DNA of 64,000 bases, taken from assembly GCA_043392685.1 (NCBI GenBank), contig JBHZGM010000018.1. One strand, written 5' to 3'. Position 1 is the first letter of the stretch. Every line of letters starts with the position of its first letter. The notes below the pieces were generated by a model. The model was not told the DNA's origin. It saw only the letters and a program-made list of their open reading frames with translations, and ran no database searches. The DNA is from Metapseudomonas sp043392685 (lineage in GTDB: Bacteria; Pseudomonadota; Gammaproteobacteria; Pseudomonadales; Pseudomonadaceae). This document shows, one piece after another, positions 30,626 through 39,115 of this stretch. Position numbers and translations under genes: made by a program.

Positions 30626-30928
30626 ATGGGGGCTCTGACGAAAGCTGAGATGGCTGAACGTCTTTATGAAGAGCTTGGCCTGAATAAACGGGAAGCCAAG
30701 GAATTGGTGGAGCTGTTCTTCGAGGAAATCCGTCAGGCGCTGGAGCACAACGAACAGGTGAAGTTGTCGGGCTTCGGCAACTTTGACTTGCGCGACAAGC
30801 GTCAGCGGCCTGGCCGAAACCCGAAGACAGGAGAGGAAATCCCGATCACGGCTCGCCGTGTGGTCACTTTCCGTCCAGGGCAGAAACTCAAAGCCAGGGT
30901 CGAAGCTTATGCTGGAACCAAGTCATAA
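30626..30928 (+). CDS. ihfA: Integration host factor alpha subunit
   Basis: A 100-residue HU/IHF-family protein. The DNA-intercalating proline is in the beta arm GRNPKTGEEIPI, after the GFGNFDLRDK motif. It pairs with IhfB to bend DNA. Being last but one in the pheST operon is the conserved arrangement; the MerR gene overlaps its end by 20 bp. IHF can also assist tyrosine-integrase recombination like that of the adjacent element. Confidence 0.97.
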   Translation: MGALTKAEMAERLYEELGLNKREAKELVELFFEEIRQALEHNEQVKLSGFGNFDLRDKRQRPGRNPKTGEEIPITARRVVTFRPGQKLKARVEAYAGTKS

Positions 30929-31265
30929 CGACGAGTTACCGCCCATTCCAGGCAAGCGTTACTTCACTATTGGCGAAGTTAGTGAACTCTGCGCAGTCAA
31001 GCCCCATGTGCTGCGTTACTGGGAGCAGGAATTTCCCCAGCTCAACCCAGTAAAGCGGCGTGGGAACCGGCGCTACTACCAGCGCCAGGATGTGCTGATG
31101 ATTCGGCAGATCCGGGCGCTGTTATACGATCAAGGCTTTACCATCGGCGGGGCGCGCCAGCGCCTCTCCGGGGACGAAGCCAAGGAAGACACCACGCAGT
31201 ACAAGCAGCTCATCCGCCAGATGATCGCTGAGCTCGAAGATGTCCTCCATGTGTTACGGAAGTGA
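30909..31265 (+). CDS. MerR family regulator
   Basis: A 118-residue MerR-type protein. The winged HTH (about 14-80) reads RYFTIGEVSELCAVKPHVLRYWEQEF and RRYYQRQDVLMI; the C-terminal coiled coil is short and no metal-binding cysteines are present. The start at 30909 overlaps ihfA by 20 bp. This is the conserved neighbour of ihfA in gammaproteobacteria; regulon unknown. Confidence 0.92.
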   Translation: MLEPSHNDELPPIPGKRYFTIGEVSELCAVKPHVLRYWEQEFPQLNPVKRRGNRRYYQRQDVLMIRQIRALLYDQGFTIGGARQRLSGDEAKEDTTQYKQLIRQMIAELEDVLHVLRK

Positions 31266-31283
31266 ATTTTTTTGAAAAAAACC

Positions 31284-31312
31284 TTCCATAATTCAAAAGC
31301 TTAAAGTATAGT
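31284..31312 (+). promoter_or_regulatory. Possible promoter of tRNA-Pro
   Basis: TTCCAT and TATAGT are separated by 17 bp, ending about 38 bp before the tRNA, with a GC-rich discriminator after it. The -35 is weak. Confidence 0.35.
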
Positions 31313-31349
31313 TCGCTCCGTTCCAGCAACACGGAACGAGCAACAAATG

Positions 31350-31427
<78 letters not shown>

Positions 31428-31498
31428 TATTCTTCAACGACTTAGGCCAGTTCGGAAACGACTGGCCTTTTTCGTTTCAGGGACTTTTGCGGGACTCT

Positions 31499-32698
31499 TC
31501 ATCCTGCCTTCCTCCTCAGTATCGTCAGCACCGGTCCGCGGGAGTCGGTAGCCGATATTTTGTTGGCCTCTTCGATCAGTTTTCCCAGCTCTGCCGCCGA
31601 GTAGTGACTGGTGATGCTGCCGTTCTTGTGCCCCAGCAGAGCCCGCCGGTCCTCCTCCGTCACCCCGGCCGCCCGAAGCCGCCGGCCAAAGGTGTGCTTG
31701 AGGTCGTGGATGCGGATCGAGGCGAACCCGGGTGGGGCAGGGCGCAGAAACTGTTCCTGGAACTTCTTTGCCGCCCTGACCCTGGCTTTCTTCCAAGCCG
31801 AGTCATTCATCCGGTGCACCGGCGTTGCCTTGCCGTTCTGGTCAGGCTTTCCGTAAGGGAACACCCAGACCGGGTCCAGACCTCGTTGCCCTTCGATGAC
31901 GGATTTCGCCACGTTGTTCAGCACCACCAAGCGCTCGTCGCCGTTCTTGACCCCTGAGCTCTCATGCCGGCCACCAAAATCGGCAGGTATCAGGAATACA
32001 CTGGTCTTGAGCTCGGGAACCGGTATCTCCCAGTCCCAACGTAATTTCACGACTTCCTGTTCGCGTGAGCCGCTGTTCACCTTGTAAAGCGCCATGCGGC
32101 GCAAATGATCAGGCAGTTCGGCGAAGAGAATCGATTGCTCTTCCCAGGACAGGGGATAGGGCGATCGCCTGGTTTTCTTCTCCTCCAATTTGGTGATCAT
32201 CGGCACTACGTCGAGCCAGGGACGCTTATGCTCATCACGCCATTTCCTGGCGCAGAGATTGAGAATGCGTATGACGCGCTCCAAGGCGATGTTCACCGTT
32301 CGGTAAGAAACCCCCTGCTTCACCTTGCCGTCGCCGGTCGTTCGGGGCTTCAAGCGATCCCTGATGTACGGGGCCAGCGTTTCATCATCGACGTGAGTGA
32401 CGGGGACGTCCCCGATATACGGATCCAACTGCTCCAGGTAGATAGCAGTGAGGCCGATCGAGGGTTGGTCCTTGTACTCAACCAGATAACGAGTGGCTGC
32501 TTCCCGCCAGGTTCTGATCCTGCGTACGCCGTAGATCTTCTGCTCGCGCAGCTTTTCCAGCTTGTGTATCAGGTATTGCTCCGCCTCCTTCCTATCGCTT
32601 GATCCAGTGCTTTCCTGAATTCGCTGACCTCTGAAGACCTTGTCGATGTGCCAGATCCCGTTCCTTTGGTAGAGGCCGCTAATGGTTTTTTGCGCCAT
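31499..32698 (-). CDS. Tyrosine-type site-specific integrase
   Basis: A 399-residue tyrosine recombinase. Arg212 (NSGSREQEV), the box II motif HDLKHTFGRR (His331; Lys334 where Arg is usual), His357 (LLGHKNG) and nucleophile Tyr366 (SHYS) are present. An N-terminal arm-binding/SAM-like region covers about 1-170. Orientation, pointing toward the tRNA and ending 72 bp from it, is typical for tRNA-targeting elements. AAGGAG precedes ATG 32698. It is predicted to integrate and, with an excisionase, excise the element. Confidence 0.94.
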   Translation of the reverse strand: MAQKTISGLYQRNGIWHIDKVFRGQRIQESTGSSDRKEAEQYLIHKLEKLREQKIYGVRRIRTWREAATRYLVEYKDQPSIGLTAIYLEQLDPYIGDVPVTHVDDETLAPYIRDRLKPRTTGDGKVKQGVSYRTVNIALERVIRILNLCARKWRDEHKRPWLDVVPMITKLEEKKTRRSPYPLSWEEQSILFAELPDHLRRMALYKVNSGSREQEVVKLRWDWEIPVPELKTSVFLIPADFGGRHESSGVKNGDERLVVLNNVAKSVIEGQRGLDPVWVFPYGKPDQNGKATPVHRMNDSAWKKARVRAAKKFQEQFLRPAPPGFASIRIHDLKHTFGRRLRAAGVTEEDRRALLGHKNGSITSHYSAAELGKLIEEANKISATDSRGPVLTILRRKAG

Positions 32699-32979
32699 AG
32701 TTTTTCTCCTTGGCGCTCGCTGCGGGTGTGATCATGTCCCGAGGCGCCTTCCTTTTCAATGATGGCCCGGTCGATGTAGGCGTCTGCCCAGGCATCCAGC
32801 TCTTCGCGATCAAAGCCGATGCCTTGCACTCCAATGCGGAATTCCCGGACGTAGGGGCGAACAGTTTTGTTGAACTCGGTACGGCACATGCCGAGGTAGG
32901 CGGGTGCCGCGTTGGCCCGAAGTATTCGGGGCATGCAAGCGATCAAGCGGGCAGGGCGTTGCTCGGATGTTGCGGGCAT
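32569..32979 (-). CDS. AlpA/excisionase-like HTH protein overlapping int
   Basis: A 136-residue protein. Residues 17-70 (RILRANAAPAYLGMCRTEFN ... FDREELDAWADAYIDR) form a compact winged-HTH of the AlpA/MerR-like excisionase type. The Ser/Lys-rich C-terminal tail (about 80-136) overlaps the integrase gene by 130 bp in another frame. GAGGAGAAGG precedes ATG 32979. Likely a recombination directionality factor or int regulator. Confidence 0.7.
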   Translation of the reverse strand: MPATSEQRPARLIACMPRILRANAAPAYLGMCRTEFNKTVRPYVREFRIGVQGIGFDREELDAWADAYIDRAIIEKEGASGHDHTRSERQGEKLWRKKPLAASTKGTGSGTSTRSSEVSEFRKALDQAIGRRRSNT

Positions 32980-33177
32980 GGCTGTCCTTCTCCTCGTTAC
33001 CCTGTTCCTCGTGCCAATGCTGGCTGCTACCTATTGGGTAAACAACGCGGTGGAGAGGGCCGGGGAGGGTTTGGTACAACAGGGGTACCTGGATAATTGG
33101 TCCCCTGACGGGTTCGGGCCGACTTGCCACCCGTTGGCGTGTCGGAGCCGGCCATATTGGGGCTTAAGGATCAATGT

Positions 33178-34476
33178 ATGTCTTCTGCAGCGGTGTTCGA
33201 ACAACCAAATTCAAGCCCTGGCGGGCCGGTCACTCGTGAGGAGTTGTACGCAGAGGTATGGCAACTTCCGATGACCAAGATCGCAGAGCATCACGGGGTC
33301 TCGTCCAGCTTTTTGGCGCGTGTGTGCACGCGTATGAACGTTCCTCGTCCACCGCGCGGGCACTGGGCAAAATTGGAGAACGGAAAACCAAGCCCTCAGC
33401 CACCATTACCAGAGGCAGGCCCGGGTGATCTGCAGGTTTGGCGTCGGGGTGATGTCCTGGGGCCTATATCTCGGCCACTTCCGAAGGCGCCGAGCCCGCG
33501 TGTAGTTCATCCTGAGCAACTAAGAATTTCACGCTCTAAGCAGCATCCCATGGTTGTGGGGGCGTACGAAGTTTTTGAGCAAGGACGGGTGATCGATCAG
33601 GGGTTTCTCAAGCCAGGAAAGCAGCGTCTGGTTGATATCGTGGTAACCAAGCAGCAGCTCGAAACCGTCCTGAAAATTGCGAATCAGCTCTTTCTCAAGC
33701 TTGAAGCCGCTGGCCATCGCGTCATGTTTGCGCCAAGTGATCGAGTGTATTCCCGGTCCCCGATAGACGAGCATGAGCAGCCCCCCAAGAAGCCTCGCCA
33801 TCGTTATCCAGCGCTGTGGTCACCCTCCAAACCCACGGTGGTGTTCGTGGGAACGGTGGCCATCGGACTGACTCTGTTCGAAATGACCGAGGAACTGGAA
33901 GCTCGCTATGTCGACAGTGAGTACATTCCAGTTTCCAAGATTTCAGCACAGAAGCTACGACGGCTGCATCCGACCTTCAACTGGACCACGCGCATGGATT
34001 TCGCCACCGGGCGCCTGTGCCTACGGGCGTTTTGCCCCTATCCCAATGCTGATTGGAGTCGCAGTTGGAAGGAGAGTAACGGGAGCCGCCTGCATAGCCA
34101 GTTGGATGAGATCGTCCAGCAACTGACAGATGCGGCACCTGTGATTGCCCGCTTGGTGAAGGAGGGCGAGGAGCTGGCAAGAATTCGGCGCCAGGAATGG
34201 CAGGAAGAGTTGCGCCGGCTTGAGGAGAAGGAAGAGCTCAGGCGACAGGCCGAGGCCCGGCGGAACGCGCGCTCAGACCTACTGACAGCGATTCAGCAGT
34301 GGGATGAAATCAAGCGGATACAGGCATTCTTTCGTGATGCGGAAGCGTCTGCGTCCGAGTTGCCTGCAGAACCTCAGCGCGTGGCAATGGAAAAGCTCGC
34401 ACAGGCACGCGAGCTTATCGGCGAGCTGGATGCATTAAAGGCGCTGATGGAGTGGCGAGTTCCTCAAGAACGCTAA
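33178..34476 (+). CDS. Uncharacterised protein with N-terminal HTH-like motif and coiled coil
   Basis: A 432-residue protein from ATG 33178 (AAGGA upstream). Near the N-terminus, TREELYAEVWQLPMTKIAEH and SSSFLARVCTRMNVPRPPRG form an HTH-like module ending in a PPRGHWAKLE motif seen in many uncharacterised bacterial proteins of mobile elements. The middle is a mixed domain. About 345-385 is a highly charged coiled coil (EELARIRRQEWQEELRRLEE). No nuclease or ATPase motif was seen. Opposite strand to the integrase; possible defence or regulatory accessory gene. Confidence 0.75.
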   Translation: MSSAAVFEQPNSSPGGPVTREELYAEVWQLPMTKIAEHHGVSSSFLARVCTRMNVPRPPRGHWAKLENGKPSPQPPLPEAGPGDLQVWRRGDVLGPISRPLPKAPSPRVVHPEQLRISRSKQHPMVVGAYEVFEQGRVIDQGFLKPGKQRLVDIVVTKQQLETVLKIANQLFLKLEAAGHRVMFAPSDRVYSRSPIDEHEQPPKKPRHRYPALWSPSKPTVVFVGTVAIGLTLFEMTEELEARYVDSEYIPVSKISAQKLRRLHPTFNWTTRMDFATGRLCLRAFCPYPNADWSRSWKESNGSRLHSQLDEIVQQLTDAAPVIARLVKEGEELARIRRQEWQEELRRLEEKEELRRQAEARRNARSDLLTAIQQWDEIKRIQAFFRDAEASASELPAEPQRVAMEKLAQARELIGELDALKALMEWRVPQER

Positions 34477-34715
34477 GGTTTGCTCCATTCCTGGTTTACG
34501 AATTCAAGGAAATGCTCACTGATGGTGAGCATTATTTGGATTTCTTAAACTGTTTGCCTGACGTCCTTGCTTGAGGGGACAGGTCCTGTCTGGAAATTGT
34601 CCGAGGACTGCCATTTACCGTGGTGCCATGAGTGCGAGCATTTACGTCTCTTGAGCAGAAGCCTGCATTTGACTGCAGGTTGTGTTTGGTATTGGCACTA
34701 TATCGATCTGCCGAA

Positions 34716-34742
34716 GGCGGACACCATTGATCGGTGTCCGCC
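34716..34742 (-). terminator. Hairpin after the oxidoreductase gene
   Basis: Perfect 10-bp stem GGCGGACACC/GGTGTCCGCC with a 7-nt loop, 10 bp beyond the stop at 34752. There is no strong T-run on the minus strand, so it may be a weak terminator or a stability element. Bases 34477-34715 hold no gene. Confidence 0.5.
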
Positions 34743-34751
34743 ATTCAGGCC

Positions 34752-35348
34752 TTAGCTATACCTGACCAGATTGAGCGCCGGCAGCGGCCCACCGGGGAAC
34801 TGCGCCAGGCGTCCCTCGGCCAGGCCTCCAAGGTCGATACCGGCAAAGCCCAGGCGCCCGATCAGCGCCGCCACCTCGGCCTTGGCCGCGGCATCCTCGC
34901 CCGCATAGAACAGCACACGGCGTCCGCCTTCGGCTTGCGGGTCGCCGACCAGCAGCGCCGGCGCCAGGTGATTGAACGCCTTGACCAGGCGCGCCCCGGG
35001 TAGCAGCTGCGCCACCACTTCGCTAGAGCTTTGGTCGCCCAGGTCGAAGGGCTGGAAGGTTGGCGCCTCGATGGGGTTGTTGGTATCCACCACGATGCGC
35101 CCGTTCCACGAACCGATTCCGTCCACCGCGGCCGGAATCTTCGACCAGTTCACCGCGAGGAAGACGATCTCCGCTTGGGCGGCCTCCTCGCGGCTGACCG
35201 GCCGGACCTTCGGCCCGAGTTCATTGGCCAGCGCCTGCAAGCTCTCGGGCCCGCGGCTATTGGCGAGGGCGACTTCGATGCCCGCGTTGCTCAGGGCACG
35301 GGCGATGGCGCTGCCTATGGCTCCGGCGCCGATGATGCCTATCTGCAT
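34752..35348 (-). CDS. NADP-dependent F420-reductase-like oxidoreductase
   Basis: A 198-residue Rossmann protein. IGIIGAGAIGSAIARALSNAG is the dinucleotide motif, and VDTNNPIEA and VKAFNHLAPALL match the NADPH:F420-reductase-like family. It is in the same unit as an SDR, 14 bp downstream of it, and beside a divergent LysR. Probably a cytosolic reductase whose substrate is not known. Confidence 0.85.
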   Translation of the reverse strand: MQIGIIGAGAIGSAIARALSNAGIEVALANSRGPESLQALANELGPKVRPVSREEAAQAEIVFLAVNWSKIPAAVDGIGSWNGRIVVDTNNPIEAPTFQPFDLGDQSSSEVVAQLLPGARLVKAFNHLAPALLVGDPQAEGGRRVLFYAGEDAAAKAEVAALIGRLGFAGIDLGGLAEGRLAQFPGGPLPALNLVRYS

Positions 35349-35362
35349 GTTCCGTCCCTCCT

Positions 35363-36115
35363 TCAGGCGGTGAAGCCGCCATCGACCAGCAGCTCGGCGC
35401 CGCTGACGAAGGCTGCCTCGGGGCTGGCCAGCCAGGCCACGGCGGCAGCAATGTCGCGGCCCTCGCCATAGCGGCCGACGGCGATGTTGGGACGGACGAA
35501 GTCGGCTACCGGGCCATCCGCCGGGTTCATGTCGCTGTCGGTCGGGCCGGGATGCACGGTATTGACCGTGATGCCACGCGGACCAAGGTCGCGCACCAGG
35601 CCGCGGCTGAAACCGGCCAGGGCACCCTTGGTCAGCGTGTAGGCCGAAGCGGTAGCGAAGGCGGCGTAGTGAACCATGGAGCTGCCGATCTGGATGATGC
35701 GACCACCATGGCCCATGTGCTTGAGCGCTTCCTGGGTGGCGACGAACACCCCGGTGACATTCACCGCGAGGATGCGCTGGAAGTCCTCGAAAGCGATCTC
35801 TTCCGGGGCACCGAGCACGCTGATGCCAGCATTGTTGACCAGGATATCCAGCCGGCCGAAGGTGCTGGCGACCTCTTGTACCGCGGCGCGCACCGCCTGC
35901 GGGTCACCGGCATCGGCAGCGATGGCGAGGGCCCTGCCGCCGGCCGCGACTATCTCGCCGACCAGCGCCTCGGCCTTGGCTGGCGAGGCGTTGTAGGTGA
36001 CGGCGACACTGGCGCCGTCGGCAGCCAGGCGCTTGGCGATGGCGGCACCGATGCTGCGCGAGCCGCCGGTGACTAGGGCGACCTGGCCGCTGAGGGGAAG
36101 GTTGACGTTATTCAT
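35363..36115 (-). CDS. SDR family oxidoreductase
   Basis: A 250-residue classical SDR: TGGSRSIGAAIA (cofactor), NNAG, catalytic S and YTLTK, and the C-terminal LLVDGGFTA. It precedes the F420-reductase-like gene and diverges from a LysR gene 110 bp away, forming a small inducible reductase cargo module. Confidence 0.92.
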   Translation of the reverse strand: MNNVNLPLSGQVALVTGGSRSIGAAIAKRLAADGASVAVTYNASPAKAEALVGEIVAAGGRALAIAADAGDPQAVRAAVQEVASTFGRLDILVNNAGISVLGAPEEIAFEDFQRILAVNVTGVFVATQEALKHMGHGGRIIQIGSSMVHYAAFATASAYTLTKGALAGFSRGLVRDLGPRGITVNTVHPGPTDSDMNPADGPVADFVRPNIAVGRYGEGRDIAAAVAWLASPEAAFVSGAELLVDGGFTA

Positions 36116-36225
36116 GATGCAGACCTCGTGTGGGTGATGGACGTGCTCATGAAACGCCTTTGGCTTTTCACGCAGTAGCGGGTAATGACTAGAATCACCT
36201 TCAACTAACGCTTGAAGGCTGCACT

Positions 36226-37164
36226 ATGGAAACCCTGGCCAATCTGGAATCCTTCGTACGCAGCGCCGAGTGCGGTAGCTTCTCCGCCGCGGCACGGCGT
36301 CTGGGCCTGACCCCGGCGGCGATCAGCCGCAACGTCGCCCAGTTGGAGGCCAATCTCGGCGTGCGCCTGTTCCAGCGCAGCACCCGGCGGTTGACCCTGA
36401 CCGAGTCCGGTGAGCGCTTTCTCGGCAATGTCGGTGGTGGATTGGAGAGCATCCAAGCGGCCATCGCCGATCTCGCCGGCAGCGCCGGTGCACCGAGTGG
36501 TGTGCTGCGCCTGTCTGCAGCCCCGGCCTTCGGTCGCGACTTCCTGCTACCACCGATGCCCGAGTTTCTCGCTCGCTACCCGGCAATAACGCCGGAGTGG
36601 CACTTCGACAATCGCCAAGTGGAGTTGATTGCTGACGGCTTCGATGCCGCCATCGGCGGCGGTATCGAGCTTTCGCCAGGGGTGGTAGCGCGTGAGCTGG
36701 CCCCGGCGCATCTGGTGCTGGTGGCTGCGCCTGATTACCTGGCCGAGCGGCCTACGCCCAGGCGCCCGGAGGAGTTGGCCAAACTCGATCAGTTGGCCAT
36801 GCGTTCGACCCAGAGCGGAAAGGTGCGCAGCTGGATGTTGCAGGGGGCGAAGGGCGAGCGTGTGCCGCTGGAGTTGCGTCCGCGCATGCTGGTCAACGAT
36901 CCCCAGGCGCTCTGTGCCAGCGCCGTGCTCGGTCTAGGCGTGGCGCTGCTGGCCGTGCCGGATGTGCTTGGGCACCTTGAGAGCGGCGCCCTGGTGCGGT
37001 TGTTGCCGGATTGGCATGTGGATGCCGGCCCCATCTCGCTGTACTTCGCCAGCCAGAAGCTGCTGCCCGCCAAGACCCGCGCCTTCGTCGACCATCTGGT
37101 CGAGCATGCCCGTGAACAGCAATGGTTGCGTCGTTTCGACGCCAGGAATGGGGGCTTGATCTAG
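36226..37164 (+). CDS. LysR family regulator of the SDR pair
   Basis: A 312-residue LTTR. HTH at about 1-60 (LANLESFVRSAECGSFSAAA), then the effector-binding domain. Divergent orientation strongly suggests it controls the SDR/oxidoreductase pair. Bases 37165-37447 after it hold no gene I can support. Confidence 0.93.
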   Translation: METLANLESFVRSAECGSFSAAARRLGLTPAAISRNVAQLEANLGVRLFQRSTRRLTLTESGERFLGNVGGGLESIQAAIADLAGSAGAPSGVLRLSAAPAFGRDFLLPPMPEFLARYPAITPEWHFDNRQVELIADGFDAAIGGGIELSPGVVARELAPAHLVLVAAPDYLAERPTPRRPEELAKLDQLAMRSTQSGKVRSWMLQGAKGERVPLELRPRMLVNDPQALCASAVLGLGVALLAVPDVLGHLESGALVRLLPDWHVDAGPISLYFASQKLLPAKTRAFVDHLVEHAREQQWLRRFDARNGGLI

Positions 37165-37447
37165 GCTAAGGTCCGCTTCTGGCCGATTCCGTGCTTTTCC
37201 CTCCGGCAGCAAAGGTCGTGCGCAGCCGATCGCCAATACGGCGTACCGGCATGTGAGCGGGTGGTCAAGACGAATGCAAATGGTTGGTCAGGTAGGGTGC
37301 AATTGGGGGCACGATTAGTGCAATTGCGCAGCACCGACTTTTCGTACAGAACCTAGTGAATGAGTGGGTTGGGGAGGAGGCGATCCGCTTCCAACCCTTT
37401 GAATTGCCTTATCAGAACTGACGGAGACCGCAAACCACCTCCCCAAA

Positions 37448-37479
37448 CGAAAAGCCCTCGCAATTGCGAGGGCTTTTCG
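37448..37479. terminator. Strong bidirectional terminator
   Basis: Perfect stem CGAAAAGCCCTCGCAA / TTGCGAGGGCTTTTCG. It lies 14 bp beyond the stop of the 52-residue gene on the minus strand. Confidence 0.85.
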
Positions 37480-37492
37480 AAATCTTTCCGGA

Positions 37493-37651
37493 TCAGTCGG
37501 CTGCAGCTGCTGCCAACACCTTGCATTGGCGCTCGGTGGATTTTTTCATCACATCGTTGTAGATGCGCTTCTTCTCCGCCGAGGAAGCATTCCGGATGAA
37601 CTCAGAGAATTTGGTGGATTTGACCGGTTTGGTTACCGTGAAGAAGCTCAT
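37493..37651 (-). CDS. 52-residue protein downstream of the zeta-like toxin
   Basis: Short ORF: starts MSFFTVTKPVKSTKFSEFIR, Lys/Ser-rich, then an Ala-rich end. GAGGATC precedes the ATG and it starts 9 bp after the zeta stop, so it is in the same transcript. The position suggests an antitoxin or an immunity partner, although classical epsilon antitoxins precede zeta. No family was recognised. Confidence 0.6.
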   Translation of the reverse strand: MSFFTVTKPVKSTKFSEFIRNASSAEKKRIYNDVMKKSTERQCKVLAAAAAD

Positions 37652-37660
37652 TTCTGATCC

Positions 37661-38386
37661 TCAGCCTCGCTGTAAAAGCATCTGCTCAAGGGACGCGCGA
37701 TCATAGGTTTCGGGGACATGGCTGTCAATCCGATCTATGTTCGCCTCATAAACCCGGTGCGCCCCATCGTTGTTTTTCAACAGTAGGTCCACTTCTATCG
37801 ACTTCCCGAAGCGTTGCTTCAGACGATTCACGACGTCTCTGGCCGCGAAATACTGTCTGACAAACTCTTCAATCGGGATGTTCCTTCCTTCTACCCGCTC
37901 ACGGGCTTGGACGAAATTCCAAGCCAGGTCCGGTCGTTGATATACGTACAGGATTAGCACAGTCCGGTTCTTGCGCAATGACCGTTCGATGTTCCGCTCA
38001 GCGACTTCGTAGTTTGAGAGCGTGCCATCGAGCAAAAACGACTGCCGCTGCTCCAACGCGAGGTCGTGAATCTTCTCCACCAGAATCGACACTCCTCGCT
38101 GAAAGAGCCAGGAATTGCCTCCCGTGTAGCCCCGGAATTCAGACCTTAGCTCGTCGGGATCGATCCGCAGGATCTTGAATCCGTTTTCGTCGAAATGCGA
38201 CAGCAACTCAATCGACGCCTCTGTCTTGCCAGCCCCTGGCGACCCCGCCATGAACACCGAAACCGGGTTTTCCTCTCGTACGTATATCTGGGGGTCGGTG
38301 AGACGCCTTGCAATGGTTTTCTTGTTGGTCCTGGCGAAATCCACCGCGTCATCGCTGATGGCCTGTTCCTCGGCGCTAAACGGCAT
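37661..38386 (-). CDS. Zeta-toxin-type kinase
   Basis: A 241-residue P-loop kinase. Walker A GSPGAGKT at residues 48-55, a switch-like RIDPDELR and a lid region resemble zeta toxins, which phosphorylate UDP-N-acetylglucosamine and block cell-wall synthesis. GGAGG precedes ATG 38386. It may also act as a general small-molecule kinase. Positioned between the SDR cargo and the trb operon. Confidence 0.82.
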   Translation of the reverse strand: MPFSAEEQAISDDAVDFARTNKKTIARRLTDPQIYVREENPVSVFMAGSPGAGKTEASIELLSHFDENGFKILRIDPDELRSEFRGYTGGNSWLFQRGVSILVEKIHDLALEQRQSFLLDGTLSNYEVAERNIERSLRKNRTVLILYVYQRPDLAWNFVQARERVEGRNIPIEEFVRQYFAARDVVNRLKQRFGKSIEVDLLLKNNDGAHRVYEANIDRIDSHVPETYDRASLEQMLLQRG

Positions 38387-38534
38387 GAATCCTCCTTTCA
38401 CCCAACGCGACTCGAATTTCGCCCATCTCAACTGGGTCATGCAAATCGGCTTTCTCTATCAGGAACCCTGCGTTTCTAAAAAGCTCCTGCAGTCTCTGTC
38501 TGCCCGAACAGGCAGCACTTGATGCTTTTGCCGG

Positions 38535-38753
38535 TCAGGCGGCTGAGAGCCGTGTGGTTCTTACGCAGGCAGCGAGGCGTGTGGCTTTGCTACTGTCGGC
38601 AAGGAGGGTCAAGGCGTGCCAGAACTCCTCGAGAATGTACTGTGCCGGCGGTGCCGCCCGGACGATGCTGTCGACCTTCGGGATGGGCGATCCCATAGCC
38701 TTGGAAACTTTGGCCAGCACCCGGCGCGTGCCATCGTCCCCGCGCCACGCCAT
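38535..38753 (-). other. Possible small gene or relic in the zeta-trb gap
   Basis: A 72-codon frame (MAWRGDDGTRRVLAKV) has no good ribosome site and no recognised family. The rest of 38387-38881 shows nothing firm and may be remnant sequence. Confidence 0.2.
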
Positions 38754-38881
38754 AGGGCTAAATGTGTCGATTTTTCTGGCCCCTGCAGGGGCGAAATTGC
38801 CAGTGGCCTCTAGACGATGTCGGCAAAGCGTTAGATGTTTGCCGTTCGCCTGGGGTTTGTTGGGGAATCACATGGAGAGGA

Positions 38882-39115
38882 TCACCTTTCCCTGTCGACT
38901 TCGACGTTGGCTCTCCTGAACCCCCGATCCCGGGCCATAAACGCCTCCAGCATGTGCGGGATGAGCGTCAGGGCGTCGACTTCTTCGCCGTAGGTCTGCG
39001 AGTGCAACGCCGCGTAGCGCTCAAGGTCGGCTTTCAGGCTGGCCGGACAGGTAAAGGTCAGCTTCAGGCTCTCGGTTTTCGGCAAGGGGCCGAGGCGTAA
39101 CTTGGTCGTGCTCAT
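38882..39115 (-). CDS. DUF2274 protein of the trb operon
   Basis: A 77-residue DUF2274 protein (TKLRLGPLPKTESLKLTFTC), commonly following trbI in ICEs. Its ATG overlaps the trbI stop by 4 bp. A ribbon-helix-helix-like architecture is likely. Role in transfer is unknown. Confidence 0.85.
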   Translation of the reverse strand: MSTTKLRLGPLPKTESLKLTFTCPASLKADLERYAALHSQTYGEEVDALTLIPHMLEAFMARDRGFRRANVEVDRER

